Source: Bacteroidota bacterium (GTDB lineage Bacteria > Bacteroidota > Rhodothermia > Rhodothermales > Bin80). From it: 51,070 nucleotides of DNA. Both the position numbers and the translations under genes were made by a program. This document shows positions 28,152 through 37,873 of the stretch, one piece after another. The notes beneath the pieces were generated by a model, which was not told the DNA's origin, did not search any database, and saw nothing but the letters and a program-made list of their open reading frames with translations. The number at the start of each line of letters is the position of its first letter. The stretch's first letter is position 1. Location: assembly GCA_026708685.1 (NCBI GenBank), contig JAPOUL010000104.1, positions 1 through 51,070 on the forward strand, in the 5' to 3' direction.

Positions 28152-29998
28152 TAGAGATCATCGTCAATAGCAAGCAGTTGACTGGTTGCCGATAGAGCAC
28201 GTTGCATCCGAATATCCGTTCGCCAAGAGGGAGGTACTTCTCCCTTGAGATACTGTTCAGCCAGAAGACTCGCAATGGGGGCAGCACACTGGCTGCCATC
28301 ACCCGTATTCTCGCATTGAACCGCAAGTGCAATCTGTGGATCGTCAAAGGGGGCAAACATAATGAAGACCGAATGATCGGTCATGTCGCCGGGAGCCTGA
28401 GCGGTGCCTGTCTTTCCACCACTGGGAATTCCGGGGATCTGAGCCATGACACCTGTGCCTTCCTCCATTACAAGACGCATTCCTTCACGCACCAGATTGA
28501 GATGGAGGGTATCAATCTGTAGCTCAGCAGGGTCAGGCAAGTCCGGCACGGGTAGCGTTTCACCCGTTTCGGGGTTGGCCAGGTGCGTCACCAAGTGAGA
28601 TGCATGCAACGTCCCGCCGTTGGCAATTGCCGATACATATCGGGCCAGCTGCAGGGGAGTGACTCCCATATCTCCCTGCCCCACCCCCATATTCATCATG
28701 GATGTTCTCTGGAGATAGTTCGGTAGGGAACCAAAATAGGAAGAATCTGGAATCAAACCGCTAGTTTGCTCCAGAAGATCAATGGGAGCATGTGCTCCAA
28801 AGCCAAATTGACTGGCGTAATCGTGGAATGCCGATATGTCCATCCTGCGGGCGATCTCAAAAAAGAAGGTGTTACACGAGTGCTTGATCGCATCTAGGAC
28901 ATTGATGGAACCATGTTCTCCCAGACACCGAAACACTTTACCCCCGCCAAGAGGGTGATAGCCTTTGCAGGGAATGGTTGCTTCATGTCCATGTTCTCCA
29001 AGAAGACCTTCTGAAAGTGCAAAAAGAGCCATAAAAGGCTTCCATGTAGACCCCGGTGGCATAAAATTCATCGTGGCCCGATTGTATAGCGGCTTGTCAA
29101 TATGGTTGACCAAGGCCCTCCACGAATCCCCCTGAACGCCATCGTCAAATAACTCCAGAGAATAATCAGGTTGACTGACCAGTGCAATCATGCTTCCATC
29201 ATTGGGATCTAGAGCGACGACAGCACCGCGTTTATTGACAAAGAGCGATTCAGCAAGGGCCTGTACATCGGAATCTATCCCCAGGTGAATGTCGTAATAG
29301 TGGCGAGGTTGCTGATCTCCATGTCCACTGGCATAGGACATCACTTCCACGCCATAGACATTGACCCATCTTCTGGCAATACCAGGGACTCCCCGAAGCC
29401 ACGGTTCATACGAGCGCTCAATTCCCGTCCTGCCTAAATAATCTCCTTGACGGTAAAGGGCAGAATCGGCATCAATACCCATCGTGTGAAGTTCGTCACG
29501 ATTGATTTCACCTATATATCCGAGGGCATGGGACATGCGTGCATCGCTGGGGTAGTTGCGCCTCTGGTCAATGACGGCACCCACACCCGGCAACAGGTAC
29601 GAATCTTCGATCACCCGGCTGTACTGTTCAAACGAAACATTTGAAAAGGCGGGACTCGGCTGATAGGGGTTGCGCTTTCGTGCACTCTCCAATCGGTGGG
29701 CAACCACTGAATCTTCCACTCCCAGGTGCTGGGAGAGGCGAGGAATATAGGATTCATCAAAGTACTTCGGTGTGATTGTAACCGTATATTTCGGTAGATT
29801 GTGCACCAGAACTGAACCGTTCCGGTCATAGACTGAACCTCGTGCAGGCAGGACGCGAATGTTGCGAAGTGCATTCCCGTGGGCGACTTCGGAATGATCA
29901 TGCTGTTCCACTACCTGAAGCCGAAACAGCTGCAAAATCAGGATAAGCACCAGAGAAATAACAGTGCTGTTAAAAAGAGTATATCGGACTCGGGTCAC
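28151..29998 (-). CDS. mrdA: Penicillin-binding protein 2 (elongasome transpeptidase)
   Basis: The 615-residue class B PBP cross-links peptidoglycan during rod elongation. One N-terminal membrane anchor (about 10-27) is followed by the PBP dimer domain (PARGSVYDRNG). The transpeptidase carries all three motifs: PPGSTWKPF (S317, K320), HSCNTFF (SxN) and GGKTGTAQ. Trp replaces the more common Phe inside the first motif. GTG 29998 is the start because no ATG lies between it and an upstream in-frame stop. It heads the minus-strand run and diverges from the metallopeptidase-barrel gene, with 129 bp between the start codons. Confidence 0.95.
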   Translation of the reverse strand: MTRVRYTLFNSTVISLVLILILQLFRLQVVEQHDHSEVAHGNALRNIRVLPARGSVYDRNGSVLVHNLPKYTVTITPKYFDESYIPRLSQHLGVEDSVVAHRLESARKRNPYQPSPAFSNVSFEQYSRVIEDSYLLPGVGAVIDQRRNYPSDARMSHALGYIGEINRDELHTMGIDADSALYRQGDYLGRTGIERSYEPWLRGVPGIARRWVNVYGVEVMSYASGHGDQQPRHYYDIHLGIDSDVQALAESLFVNKRGAVVALDPNDGSMIALVSQPDYSLELFDDGVQGDSWRALVNHIDKPLYNRATMNFMPPGSTWKPFMALFALSEGLLGEHGHEATIPCKGYHPLGGGKVFRCLGEHGSINVLDAIKHSCNTFFFEIARRMDISAFHDYASQFGFGAHAPIDLLEQTSGLIPDSSYFGSLPNYLQRTSMMNMGVGQGDMGVTPLQLARYVSAIANGGTLHASHLVTHLANPETGETLPVPDLPDPAELQIDTLHLNLVREGMRLVMEEGTGVMAQIPGIPSGGKTGTAQAPGDMTDHSVFIMFAPFDDPQIALAVQCENTGDGSQCAAPIASLLAEQYLKGEVPPSWRTDIRMQRALSATSQLLAIDDDL

Positions 29999-30127
29999 TT
30001 GTTTTGTAATTAAGTTTTAGAATTCCCCAATAAACATCTCGTTCATGGAACCGTTTGACGAGATAGGACTATGACGTACTACAGAGCTGTAAAGTTCCTT
30101 CATCACGATAACTTATCTGGAAACTCT

Positions 30128-33100
30128 ATGCGTAAATTCTTATCCATTGGTGGTTTGGTCGTCGTACAGATGCTCATGGTATGGTCCCATGTCTCGGCAC
30201 AGCAGTTTGGCAGAAATAAAGTCCAGTATGATCAATTTGACTTCCGAAGTTTTCAGACAGCTCATTTTGAGTTCTACTACTATCCCGAGCAAAAGGTGGC
30301 GGTTCAGGATGCGTCCCGAATGGGAGAGCGATGGTATCGCCGTCATTCTCGCACTTTTTTACGTCAGTTCCATGAGCGCAAGCCCGTCATCTTTTATGCA
30401 AATGATGCTGATTTTCAACAAACGAATATCATCGGTGGATCCATTGGCCAGGGTGTTGGGGGATTTACGGAAAGTCTGAAAGAACGTGTGGTGATGCCCC
30501 TGACGGGGATCTATGCGGCGACTGACCATGTGTTAGGGCATGAGCTCGTTCACAGTTTTCAGTATGATATTGCTCTGGCAAGGGAGGACAGCTCCCGCTT
30601 TGCCCTTCAACTGGTACCATTATGGCTCGTAGAGGGAATGGCAGAGTATTTGTCTATTGGACGTAAGGATGCTCACACGGCCATGTGGATGCGTGATGCC
30701 GCATTGCGTGATGATTTACCGACGATTGAAGCAATGACCCGCACCAACAAATACTTTCCCTACCGTTTCGGTCAGGCGTATCTGGCGTATGTTGGAGGGA
30801 AATACGGTGATGCAGCGGTGACGGATCTATTCAAGTTAAGTGGGCGCATTGGTGTAGATTCCTCCTTTGTCTATACGCTCGGCATCACAGCCGATTCTCT
30901 ATCGGTCGAATGGGCCCAGGCCATTAAAGATGCATACCTGCCCCTGATGGATTCCAGGGCACATCCAGACAGTGCAGGCACCCCTATCCTGAACGAGAAC
31001 ATCACTGGTGGTGCGTTGAACCTCTCTCCGTCCGTGAGTCCTGATGGACAGTATATTGCGTATCTCAGTGAACAAGATATTTTTAATATCAACCTGTTTG
31101 TTGCTGATGCCGCTACAGGTAAAACGATTCGAAAATTACAGTCCACCAATTCAAATCCCGAATTTGATAACATACGATTTATCAACTCTGCTGGATCATG
31201 GTCTCCAGATGGCAAGAAGTTTGCCTTTGTTACCTTTGTCCAGGGCGACAATGAGATCTCTATCTGGAATCTCGATAGTGGTGCCATCGAAAATCGGATC
31301 CGCGTAGACGGTGTGAGTGCACTCACGAATCCTGCATGGTCTCCCGATGGACAGTCCATAGCATTTTCTGGAATTGATGGTGGAATCAGTGATCTCTATG
31401 TGTATGGTTTGCAGACTCGACAGGTCCAACAAATTACGAGCGATCGATTCGCTGATCTGCAACCCGCTTGGTCTCCCGACGGGAAGACGATAGCCATCGT
31501 AACCGATCGAGGGCCTGATGGCACCAACTTTGAAACGCTTGAGTTTGCTGCTACCCGGTTTTCACTGATCCATCTTGATGATGGTGATCATCAAATCCTC
31601 CGTCCATTTGCCCACGGGAAACATATTAATCCCCAGTTTTCTCCCGATGGGCAGAGTCTGTATTTTATCAGTGACCACGATGGGTTTTCGGACATCTACA
31701 GATATGACTTCCGTGAGGAAGCCAGCTACCGCGTGACCAACCTTAAGACGGGAGTCAGTGGAATCACATCCCTATCACCAGCGATGACCGTCGCCCCTCA
31801 AAATGGAAGACTGGTCTTTTCGGTGTTCTATGATGGTCGTTATTCCGTCTTTGGACTTGATGGTGACGAGGCCATTGGAGAACTGGTGGAACTTTCGGAG
31901 CTAAGTCATGCGAGCGTTCTTCCACCGCTCAGTGCACAGGATGATGGGATTGTTGCTGACTATCTTGACGATCCCCTGACAGGTCTGCCTGAGCCACGAA
32001 CCGCCGTTGAAGAGGTGTACAATTCTCGCCTTAGGCTTGACTATGTTGCTCCTCCGTCACTGGGGGTTTCTGTTGGAGGGTATTATGGTGGTGGAGCTTC
32101 AGGCGGAGTCGGTTTTTTTTTCAGCGATATGTTGGGCAATCGTAATCTTACGGTGATTGCACAGGCCAACGGAACGTTTAAGGATATTGGAGGAGTTGTG
32201 CAGTACATGGATCGGGGGCGACGCTTTAACTATGGTGGGGTCCTTGCACATATCCCCCTCTTGAGTGCCTACCCACGACAGGGGTTTAATCGGTTTGGGG
32301 AGTATGTGATTCAGGATTTCCGTCAGCGGCTGTATCAGGATCAGGTTCGGGGAATCGGTTCCTATCCCTTTACGACTACCCAGAGGATGGAGTTTTTTGG
32401 AGGCTTTACACGCTATGGATTTGATATTGAGGCGTACACATACACCTACACGGCTTTTGGCATTCAACGAGAGCGGCAGCGAGCCGACAAATGTAGCAAT
32501 CTAACCCCTGAAGAGCGTCGTACGGTTTGGGCGTGTGAACCAGACGGGTTTTATTATTTTGATGCCGGGCTTGCACTGGTCGGTGACTTCAGTAATTTTG
32601 GGTTTACCTCTCCGTCAAGTGGAGGTCGATACCGTTTTCAGGTTGTACCTCGATTCGGGACCGACAATTTTGTGAGTGTCCTTGCGGATTACCGACGCTA
32701 CTACTTCATGCGTCCGGTGACCTTTGCGGTTCGGGGAATGCTCTCTGCCAATTTTGGTGCGGATCAGGGTCAGATTTTTTCGAGGGAAACCCTTTACTCT
32801 CCCTACTATGGAGGGTTTGTTCGCGGATACAGTTATTCCTCGTTTGAATTTGGGAAAGAGTGTCGTGACCAAAACTGTTCGGTCTATACCCGGCTCTATG
32901 GAACGCGATCCGCGTTGGTGAGTGCTGAACTTCGGATCCCGCTATTGGGAACGGAAACCCTGGGGCTGATCAATTTTCCGTATCTCCCCACCGAGATCCT
33001 TGGCTTTGTTGATGCTGGAATGGCGTGGAATGAGGAAGACAATCCGTTTGAGATGCTCAAATTTGAGAGAGATACGATCGAGCGGGTGCCAGTGGTCAGC

Positions 33101-33223
33101 GTTGGCCCCTCTGCCCGATTCAACGTGCTTGGGTATCTCATCTTTGAGATTTACTATGCTGTTCCATTCCAGAGACCTGATAAAGGTGGCCATTTCGGGT
33201 TCCAGTTCCTGCCGGGTTGGTAA
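30128..33223 (+). CDS. Outer-membrane metallopeptidase / beta-propeller / barrel protein
   Basis: The 1031-residue protein has a signal peptide (MRKFLSIGGLVVVQMLMVW, cleaved near SAQ). A gluzincin-like peptidase domain follows, with H138-E139-L-V-H142 and a downstream zinc-ligand candidate E169 in WLVEGMAEYLS. A TolB/PD40-type propeller then carries repeated SPDG motifs (VSPDGQYIAYLS, WSPDGKKFAF, WSPDGQSIAF, WSPDGKTIAI, FSPDGQSLYF). The last 350 residues are rich in alternating aromatic strands like a BamA-type surface-antigen barrel. It is probably anchored in the outer membrane with the enzyme and propeller in the periplasm. An earlier frame start at 30071 lacks a signal peptide and was not used. 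Its function is unknown. pyrD starts 5 bp later. Confidence 0.82.
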   Translation: MRKFLSIGGLVVVQMLMVWSHVSAQQFGRNKVQYDQFDFRSFQTAHFEFYYYPEQKVAVQDASRMGERWYRRHSRTFLRQFHERKPVIFYANDADFQQTNIIGGSIGQGVGGFTESLKERVVMPLTGIYAATDHVLGHELVHSFQYDIALAREDSSRFALQLVPLWLVEGMAEYLSIGRKDAHTAMWMRDAALRDDLPTIEAMTRTNKYFPYRFGQAYLAYVGGKYGDAAVTDLFKLSGRIGVDSSFVYTLGITADSLSVEWAQAIKDAYLPLMDSRAHPDSAGTPILNENITGGALNLSPSVSPDGQYIAYLSEQDIFNINLFVADAATGKTIRKLQSTNSNPEFDNIRFINSAGSWSPDGKKFAFVTFVQGDNEISIWNLDSGAIENRIRVDGVSALTNPAWSPDGQSIAFSGIDGGISDLYVYGLQTRQVQQITSDRFADLQPAWSPDGKTIAIVTDRGPDGTNFETLEFAATRFSLIHLDDGDHQILRPFAHGKHINPQFSPDGQSLYFISDHDGFSDIYRYDFREEASYRVTNLKTGVSGITSLSPAMTVAPQNGRLVFSVFYDGRYSVFGLDGDEAIGELVELSELSHASVLPPLSAQDDGIVADYLDDPLTGLPEPRTAVEEVYNSRLRLDYVAPPSLGVSVGGYYGGGASGGVGFFFSDMLGNRNLTVIAQANGTFKDIGGVVQYMDRGRRFNYGGVLAHIPLLSAYPRQGFNRFGEYVIQDFRQRLYQDQVRGIGSYPFTTTQRMEFFGGFTRYGFDIEAYTYTYTAFGIQRERQRADKCSNLTPEERRTVWACEPDGFYYFDAGLALVGDFSNFGFTSPSSGGRYRFQVVPRFGTDNFVSVLADYRRYYFMRPVTFAVRGMLSANFGADQGQIFSRETLYSPYYGGFVRGYSYSSFEFGKECRDQNCSVYTRLYGTRSALVSAELRIPLLGTETLGLINFPYLPTEILGFVDAGMAWNEEDNPFEMLKFERDTIERVPVVSVGPSARFNVLGYLIFEIYYAVPFQRPDKGGHFGFQFLPGW

Positions 33224-33228
33224 CTGCG

Positions 33229-34314
33229 ATGGAAGCCCTTGTGCGGCGTTGGCTTTTCAACCTGGATCCTGAACTTGCACATCAATTCGCGTTTGCCGCT
33301 GCTTGGCTTGCCGATCATATTGTCCCTTCCTATCTAAAAAAAACATTTGAGTTTGATGATCCTATTCTGGGACAGGAGATTTGGGGACACACCTTTAAGA
33401 ATCCAGTAGGACTGGCCGCAGGGTGTGACAAGAATGCCCTGTTGCTTCCGTTTTGGGAGAAATTGGGTTTTGGTCATGTAGAGGTTGGTTCGGTGACGCT
33501 AGATAGGTCCAAGGGGAATCCCAAACCACGACTTTTCCGCCTTGCAAAGGATCAGGCCATTATCAACCGACTCGGATTGCCTAGCAAGGGTGCACCGTAT
33601 GTTGCACAGCGTTTATCCAAGGTAACGCTTGATCAAGTACCCGTAGGGATCAATATTGCACGCACAGAAACGAAATCCTCGGTCATTGATGATTTTTGTG
33701 GATGTGCAACGTTACTGTTGCCCTATGCAAACTATCTGACGATCAACATCTCGTGTCCGAATACCATAGGAGGAAAAATCTTGGAGGATACGCAGATGCT
33801 GGATGGACTTCTTGAAAAATTATCGCATCTTGTTGGGACGAGGATTCCTATTCTGATCAAGTTAGCCCCCCCAGATACATCCAAGGTCATTTATGACAGC
33901 CAGATAGAATCGATTGTTCAAATGGCCATCAATCATGATATCAGTGGTTTTATCGTTTCCAATACGGCCGACAATCGATACGGATTGGTGACCCCGAAAG
34001 AACGTCTAGATCAGATTGGATATGGAGGAGTCAGTGGTCCACCTCTCTTTCAGCGAGCCCTGCAAATGATTAGATATGTCCGATCCTGTGTAGGTCCCAA
34101 GTATCCGATAATTGGTGTTGGAGGAATTTCATCGGCCCAAGATGCCTATGCCATGATCTGTGCAGGAGCATCTCTGGTGCAAATGTATACCATATTGGTC
34201 TATGAGGGTCCATCCATCGTCAAGGAAATAAAACGCGGACTGGCAGAGCGACTTCAAGCCGATGGACATGCATCCATCCAGTCTGCTGTAGGGACCGATT
34301 CCAAACTTGGATAG
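33229..34314 (+). CDS. pyrD: Dihydroorotate dehydrogenase, class 2 (quinone)
   Basis: The 361-residue FMN enzyme oxidises dihydroorotate to orotate, passing electrons to membrane quinones. The N-terminal helices (VRRWLFNLDPELAHQFAF) that associate with the membrane, VGLAAGCDKNA, GINIARTETK and GVSGPPLFQRAL support class 2. The catalytic-base position reads NISCPNT: Cys176 occupies the place of the Ser typical of class 2 (S175 in E. coli), and Cys is usual in class 1. ATG 33229 was chosen over TTG 33217, which overlaps the upstream gene. It is separated from pyrRB and may be co-transcribed with the barrel protein gene. Confidence 0.9.
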   Translation: MEALVRRWLFNLDPELAHQFAFAAAWLADHIVPSYLKKTFEFDDPILGQEIWGHTFKNPVGLAAGCDKNALLLPFWEKLGFGHVEVGSVTLDRSKGNPKPRLFRLAKDQAIINRLGLPSKGAPYVAQRLSKVTLDQVPVGINIARTETKSSVIDDFCGCATLLLPYANYLTINISCPNTIGGKILEDTQMLDGLLEKLSHLVGTRIPILIKLAPPDTSKVIYDSQIESIVQMAINHDISGFIVSNTADNRYGLVTPKERLDQIGYGGVSGPPLFQRALQMIRYVRSCVGPKYPIIGVGGISSAQDAYAMICAGASLVQMYTILVYEGPSIVKEIKRGLAERLQADGHASIQSAVGTDSKLG

Positions 34315-34377
34315 CGGAAAAGAGGGTAGTAAACCATAGAAGTACCGTCGCTCCAAGTGACTTCCTATAAAGCGGAT

Positions 34378-34392
34378 TGACCATGATGGTCA
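34378..34392 (+). promoter_or_regulatory. 15-bp perfect palindrome upstream of receptor operon
   Basis: TGACCAT-G-ATGGTCA has 7-bp arms that are exact reverse complements around one base. It lies 12 bp before the LacI-like site and could be a second operator. The binding factor is unknown. Confidence 0.35.
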
Positions 34393-34403
34393 GGGTATCA
34401 TGA

Positions 34404-34419
34404 TTGGAAGCGTTTCCAA
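34404..34419 (+). promoter_or_regulatory. LacI-family-like operator
   Basis: TTGGAAGCGTTTCCAA is an even 16-bp palindrome with a central CG and a single mismatched pair, the form typical of LacI/GalR-family operators. It sits 15 bp upstream of the -35 element of the candidate promoter for the TonB-receptor gene. A LacI-type regulator is not encoded in this window. Confidence 0.5.
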
Positions 34420-34434
34420 AAAAAATCCTGCCTC

Positions 34435-34463
34435 TTGATTTATTGATGATTTTTGATTATACT
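34435..34463 (+). promoter_or_regulatory. Sigma-70-like promoter of the receptor operon
   Basis: TTGATT (34435-34440) and TATACT (34458-34463) are 17 bp apart and lie 47 bp before the receptor start codon. Spacing and sequence are good for a housekeeping promoter. The overlap with the palindromes just upstream suggests regulated transcription. Confidence 0.5.
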
Positions 34464-34510
34464 TCAGTAATTGCTGTTCGGACATTTTCCATTTAAACCG
34501 AAATATTTCC

Positions 34511-37500
34511 ATGAGATTCCGTTACTTCATACTTTTCTTGTTCGTACTTTTTTCGTCAAGTGCTATTTCTTTTGCACAAACCGGGAAGATTGCTGGTACC
34601 GTCTTTGATCAAAATGACGAGCCGCTCCCTGGGGTGAATGTGATCATTGATGGGAGTACCATTGGTGCTGTGACAGATTCGGATGGAGTCTTTTCTATCC
34701 TCAACATACGCCCTGGTATTCATACGCTTCGTGCTACCTTCATTGGGTTTACCCCCGTTACAGTAGAGGGAATTCGTGTGGCGATTGAGTTGACCACAGA
34801 AGTCAACATTTCTATGCAGGAGGAAACTGTCGGTATGGATGAGGTCATTGTTTTCGCGGAACAGCCTGTCATACAGCGAGACATTGCCGCTTCTCAGAGA
34901 AATATTGATGCAGAAGAAATTCAGTCTGGAAAGTATCAGACCGTTGCTCAAGTGCTCACCTCCCAGGTTGCGTTTAATGATATCTCGACCGTAGAAGACC
35001 GACCAGAAATTCGAGGCTCCTTCTTTGATGAGTCCCTGTATCTGGTGGATGGAGTCAACTATAATGATCCCCTTACCAATCAACCTCACTATCGTGCAAA
35101 TCTTGACGCAGTGGAGGAAATCAAAGTCCAGACGGGGGGATTCAGTGCGGAATATGGAGATGTTCGTTCGGGGGTCATCAATGTGGTCACGCGTGAGGGA
35201 GGAGATCAAATTTCGGGATCGTTCAACGCTCAGTATAGTCCCGCAGGATACAAGCATTTTGGCCCAGGTCCCTTTGATTTTGCCTCCCCGATCGTAGAGC
35301 CCTTTGTGGATCCCAGTCTGGGGGCATTTGAGGGGGGAAATTCGTTTTTTGATGGTTGGAACTCCGTCGCTTCATCCTTACCCGAAAGTGAGGCCCATGC
35401 TGGTGCTCCCATGGAGTTGTATGCACGCTATCTGTGGAGACACCGCTCGCAGGATGCCATTGATGAACTCAAGCGTTTAGAACAAGACGGCATTGTGCAA
35501 TTTGCCGATGGGGTCAATCCTGATGATTTTGTATTCCATCAGACGGGGGTCAAGCCTGATTACCGTCTGAGTGCAACGCTCGGAGGCCCCATTCCATTTT
35601 ACAGGCGGATGAAATTCTTTTTCAGCTATGACCGATTTCAGTCTGAATACGCCTATCGCTTTCCACAACCAACCTTTGAAGATCAGAATTTCCGTGGAAA
35701 GTTGACCACCAATTTTGGACAGGGCAAAAAGCTGAATCTTCATGGGTATTATAGTTCACAGAAGGGGGGAACTGGAGGGCAGGGCCCTGGCATCGGTGGG
35801 TTTGTGTCCAGTAATCCATTTTCGTCGACAGGATCTACCAACAAGTACTGGTATCCTGACTGTGCCGTTCCTGGAAATCGTACCCGTCAAATCTATGGTA
35901 GCCAGTGGACCCATGCCATTTCAGCCAAGACCTTTTATGAACTTCAGTTGACCCACGACCGGGTTGATTATGGTATGGATCTGATCTACCGCAATACAGC
36001 TCCCATTCCGGGGTCTGGTGGTGTGACCAGCTCCTCAAAAACCAGTGGGTCGGGGGTTGATGCTGGAAGGATCGGAACCGAGGAAGAAGCGAATCAGCGT
36101 GCTTCTGCTGGTCAAGAGGGATGGGAGAACTGGCGCAACTGGGCTCTCATTCGTATCGGTCAGCACTGGTATGACGAAGCTCCGAAAGGATATGGGCCTG
36201 TCAACTGGAGGGACATTACCGGCGAATATCGGATGGAATCATGTAATCTGCGTGCCGACGAGACCAATACGCGTGGATGGGATGCATCGGGTAACTTTAC
36301 CAGTCAGGTGACTCAAAACAATCAGATTCGTGCCGGTGTGCAGTTCAGGACCGAATCCTTTGATCAGTACTACGAGGCCCTTGATCCATCGGTGAACGCT
36401 GGAAATGTATGGGATTCTGAGACACAGCAGATCATTGGTGCAGTGTATGTGCAAAATAAATTGGAATTTGAAGGATTCGTCGCGACGGTTGGTGTGAGAC
36501 TTGATGTGCTCAATACTGCCGATTTTCCAACGGTACTAGAAGGATGTGATCTGTTTGACCATGGAGACACTTCCCAATGTACGGGAGGGACTCAGGGCGG
36601 TCCATGGACTTCTGGCACCTATCCTGGAAATACGACCGAAGAGGTGGAAAACGGACGGTTGCTGGGGACCAGACAAACGACTGTCACAGAATCAATTGGA
36701 GAAAAGAGAAAAACACACGCGAGAGTTTCTCCTAGAATAGGAGTCTCGCATCCGATCTCTACCGTAGCCAAGGTGTTCTTTAACTACGGACATTTTTATC
36801 AGTGGCCGAGTGCTTTTGAGATGTATCGACTCCGAATGGACACGCGCCGTGGTTTTCGTGTCGTGCGGCTTGGCAATCCGCTACTGGATCCAGAGCGAAC
36901 GATTCAATACGAAATTGGATATGAGCAGAATCTGTTTAATAGCATGAATCTTCGAATGACGGGTTACTACAAAAATGTCAACGGTGAAATTGGAGATGTG
37001 CGATTCTACCCAATTAGCCACGGTGGAGATTATCGGATGTCCATGAACAGATCTTTCCGCGATGTGCGTGGTCTTGAGGCTTTTCTAGAATTACGTCGGG
37101 GAATCTTTCCCTATGTCAGTGGCTGGGCAAGTTTTAACTACCTTGTTGAAAGTGGTGCTGGATATGGTTATGAGAGATTTTATGAAGACCCCGTGAGGCA
37201 ACCTTTACTGGCGAACTCTCAGGTGTCGAATCCTGATGTGCGTCCAATTGTTAAGGGGAGTGTGAGTTTCCATTTACCTGACAACTTTATGGGACCTCGC
37301 CTCGGAGATGTGTCTTTGCTTGGTGGGCTGAACGTGTCGATATCGTACACATGGCGTAGGGGAAGGCAGTTTACATGGAATCCCGCCGATGTTCCGTTGG
37401 TCGAAGACAATCTGCGGTGGAGCCCCTATCAACGCTGGGATATGCGCCTGAGTAAGTCCCTCTTTAAGGCGGGCAATTACGAAACCGAATTCTATCTTGA

Positions 37501-37798
37501 TATTTCTAATCTTTTCAACACTCGCAACTTGGCATCTTTCGTTGGTGCAGATGTAGACAACAGTACTGGCTGGGCATGGGATGGACATAAGTGGTGGAAA
37601 ACGGAGGTGCGTGATTATATGGAATCCCTCGGATACACCGCCGAAAATCAAGCGGTGGGTGATCCAGATGGCACCTTCAGCAACACGATTGGAAATCCAG
37701 GCGACTGGGATAATGATCAAATAGATCTCCCCGCGTTTAGTCCATGGTCCTTTTTGGAGCACAGAGATATTTTCTTTGGTGTTCGGGTCTATTTTTAA
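34511..37798 (+). CDS. TonB-dependent outer-membrane receptor (carboxypeptidase-regulatory N-domain)
   Basis: The 1095-residue protein has a signal peptide (FILFLFVLFSSSAISFAQ). A carboxypeptidase-regulatory-like beta-sandwich (about 24-105, GTVFDQNDEPLPGVNVI) follows, then a plug domain (YLVDGVNYNDPLTNQ, GFSAEYGDVRSGVINVVTR) and a large C-terminal barrel ending in the aromatic signal FGVRVYF. It should import or engage a substrate at the outer membrane using TonB energy. No SusD-like lipoprotein follows; instead a T9SS-type secreted protein and a PorV/PorQ protein come next, so it is not a classic SusCD pair. A LacI-like operator and promoter precede it. The ligand is unknown. Confidence 0.9.
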   Translation: MRFRYFILFLFVLFSSSAISFAQTGKIAGTVFDQNDEPLPGVNVIIDGSTIGAVTDSDGVFSILNIRPGIHTLRATFIGFTPVTVEGIRVAIELTTEVNISMQEETVGMDEVIVFAEQPVIQRDIAASQRNIDAEEIQSGKYQTVAQVLTSQVAFNDISTVEDRPEIRGSFFDESLYLVDGVNYNDPLTNQPHYRANLDAVEEIKVQTGGFSAEYGDVRSGVINVVTREGGDQISGSFNAQYSPAGYKHFGPGPFDFASPIVEPFVDPSLGAFEGGNSFFDGWNSVASSLPESEAHAGAPMELYARYLWRHRSQDAIDELKRLEQDGIVQFADGVNPDDFVFHQTGVKPDYRLSATLGGPIPFYRRMKFFFSYDRFQSEYAYRFPQPTFEDQNFRGKLTTNFGQGKKLNLHGYYSSQKGGTGGQGPGIGGFVSSNPFSSTGSTNKYWYPDCAVPGNRTRQIYGSQWTHAISAKTFYELQLTHDRVDYGMDLIYRNTAPIPGSGGVTSSSKTSGSGVDAGRIGTEEEANQRASAGQEGWENWRNWALIRIGQHWYDEAPKGYGPVNWRDITGEYRMESCNLRADETNTRGWDASGNFTSQVTQNNQIRAGVQFRTESFDQYYEALDPSVNAGNVWDSETQQIIGAVYVQNKLEFEGFVATVGVRLDVLNTADFPTVLEGCDLFDHGDTSQCTGGTQGGPWTSGTYPGNTTEEVENGRLLGTRQTTVTESIGEKRKTHARVSPRIGVSHPISTVAKVFFNYGHFYQWPSAFEMYRLRMDTRRGFRVVRLGNPLLDPERTIQYEIGYEQNLFNSMNLRMTGYYKNVNGEIGDVRFYPISHGGDYRMSMNRSFRDVRGLEAFLELRRGIFPYVSGWASFNYLVESGAGYGYERFYEDPVRQPLLANSQVSNPDVRPIVKGSVSFHLPDNFMGPRLGDVSLLGGLNVSISYTWRRGRQFTWNPADVPLVEDNLRWSPYQRWDMRLSKSLFKAGNYETEFYLDISNLFNTRNLASFVGADVDNSTGWAWDGHKWWKTEVRDYMESLGYTAENQAVGDPDGTFSNTIGNPGDWDNDQIDLPAFSPWSFLEHRDIFFGVRVYF

Positions 37799-37873
37799 CG
37801 TTTAGGACATTCCATCTTCTTCATCTGGTGATCCAGTGACCTATTCCTTGATTCTCTACTCATGTATGCAGAT

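Noticed and set aside
34414-34425. Terminator after pyrD from the TTGGAA hairpin
   Set aside because: The stem is followed by an A-tract, not T, on the plus strand, and the sequence better fits an operator.
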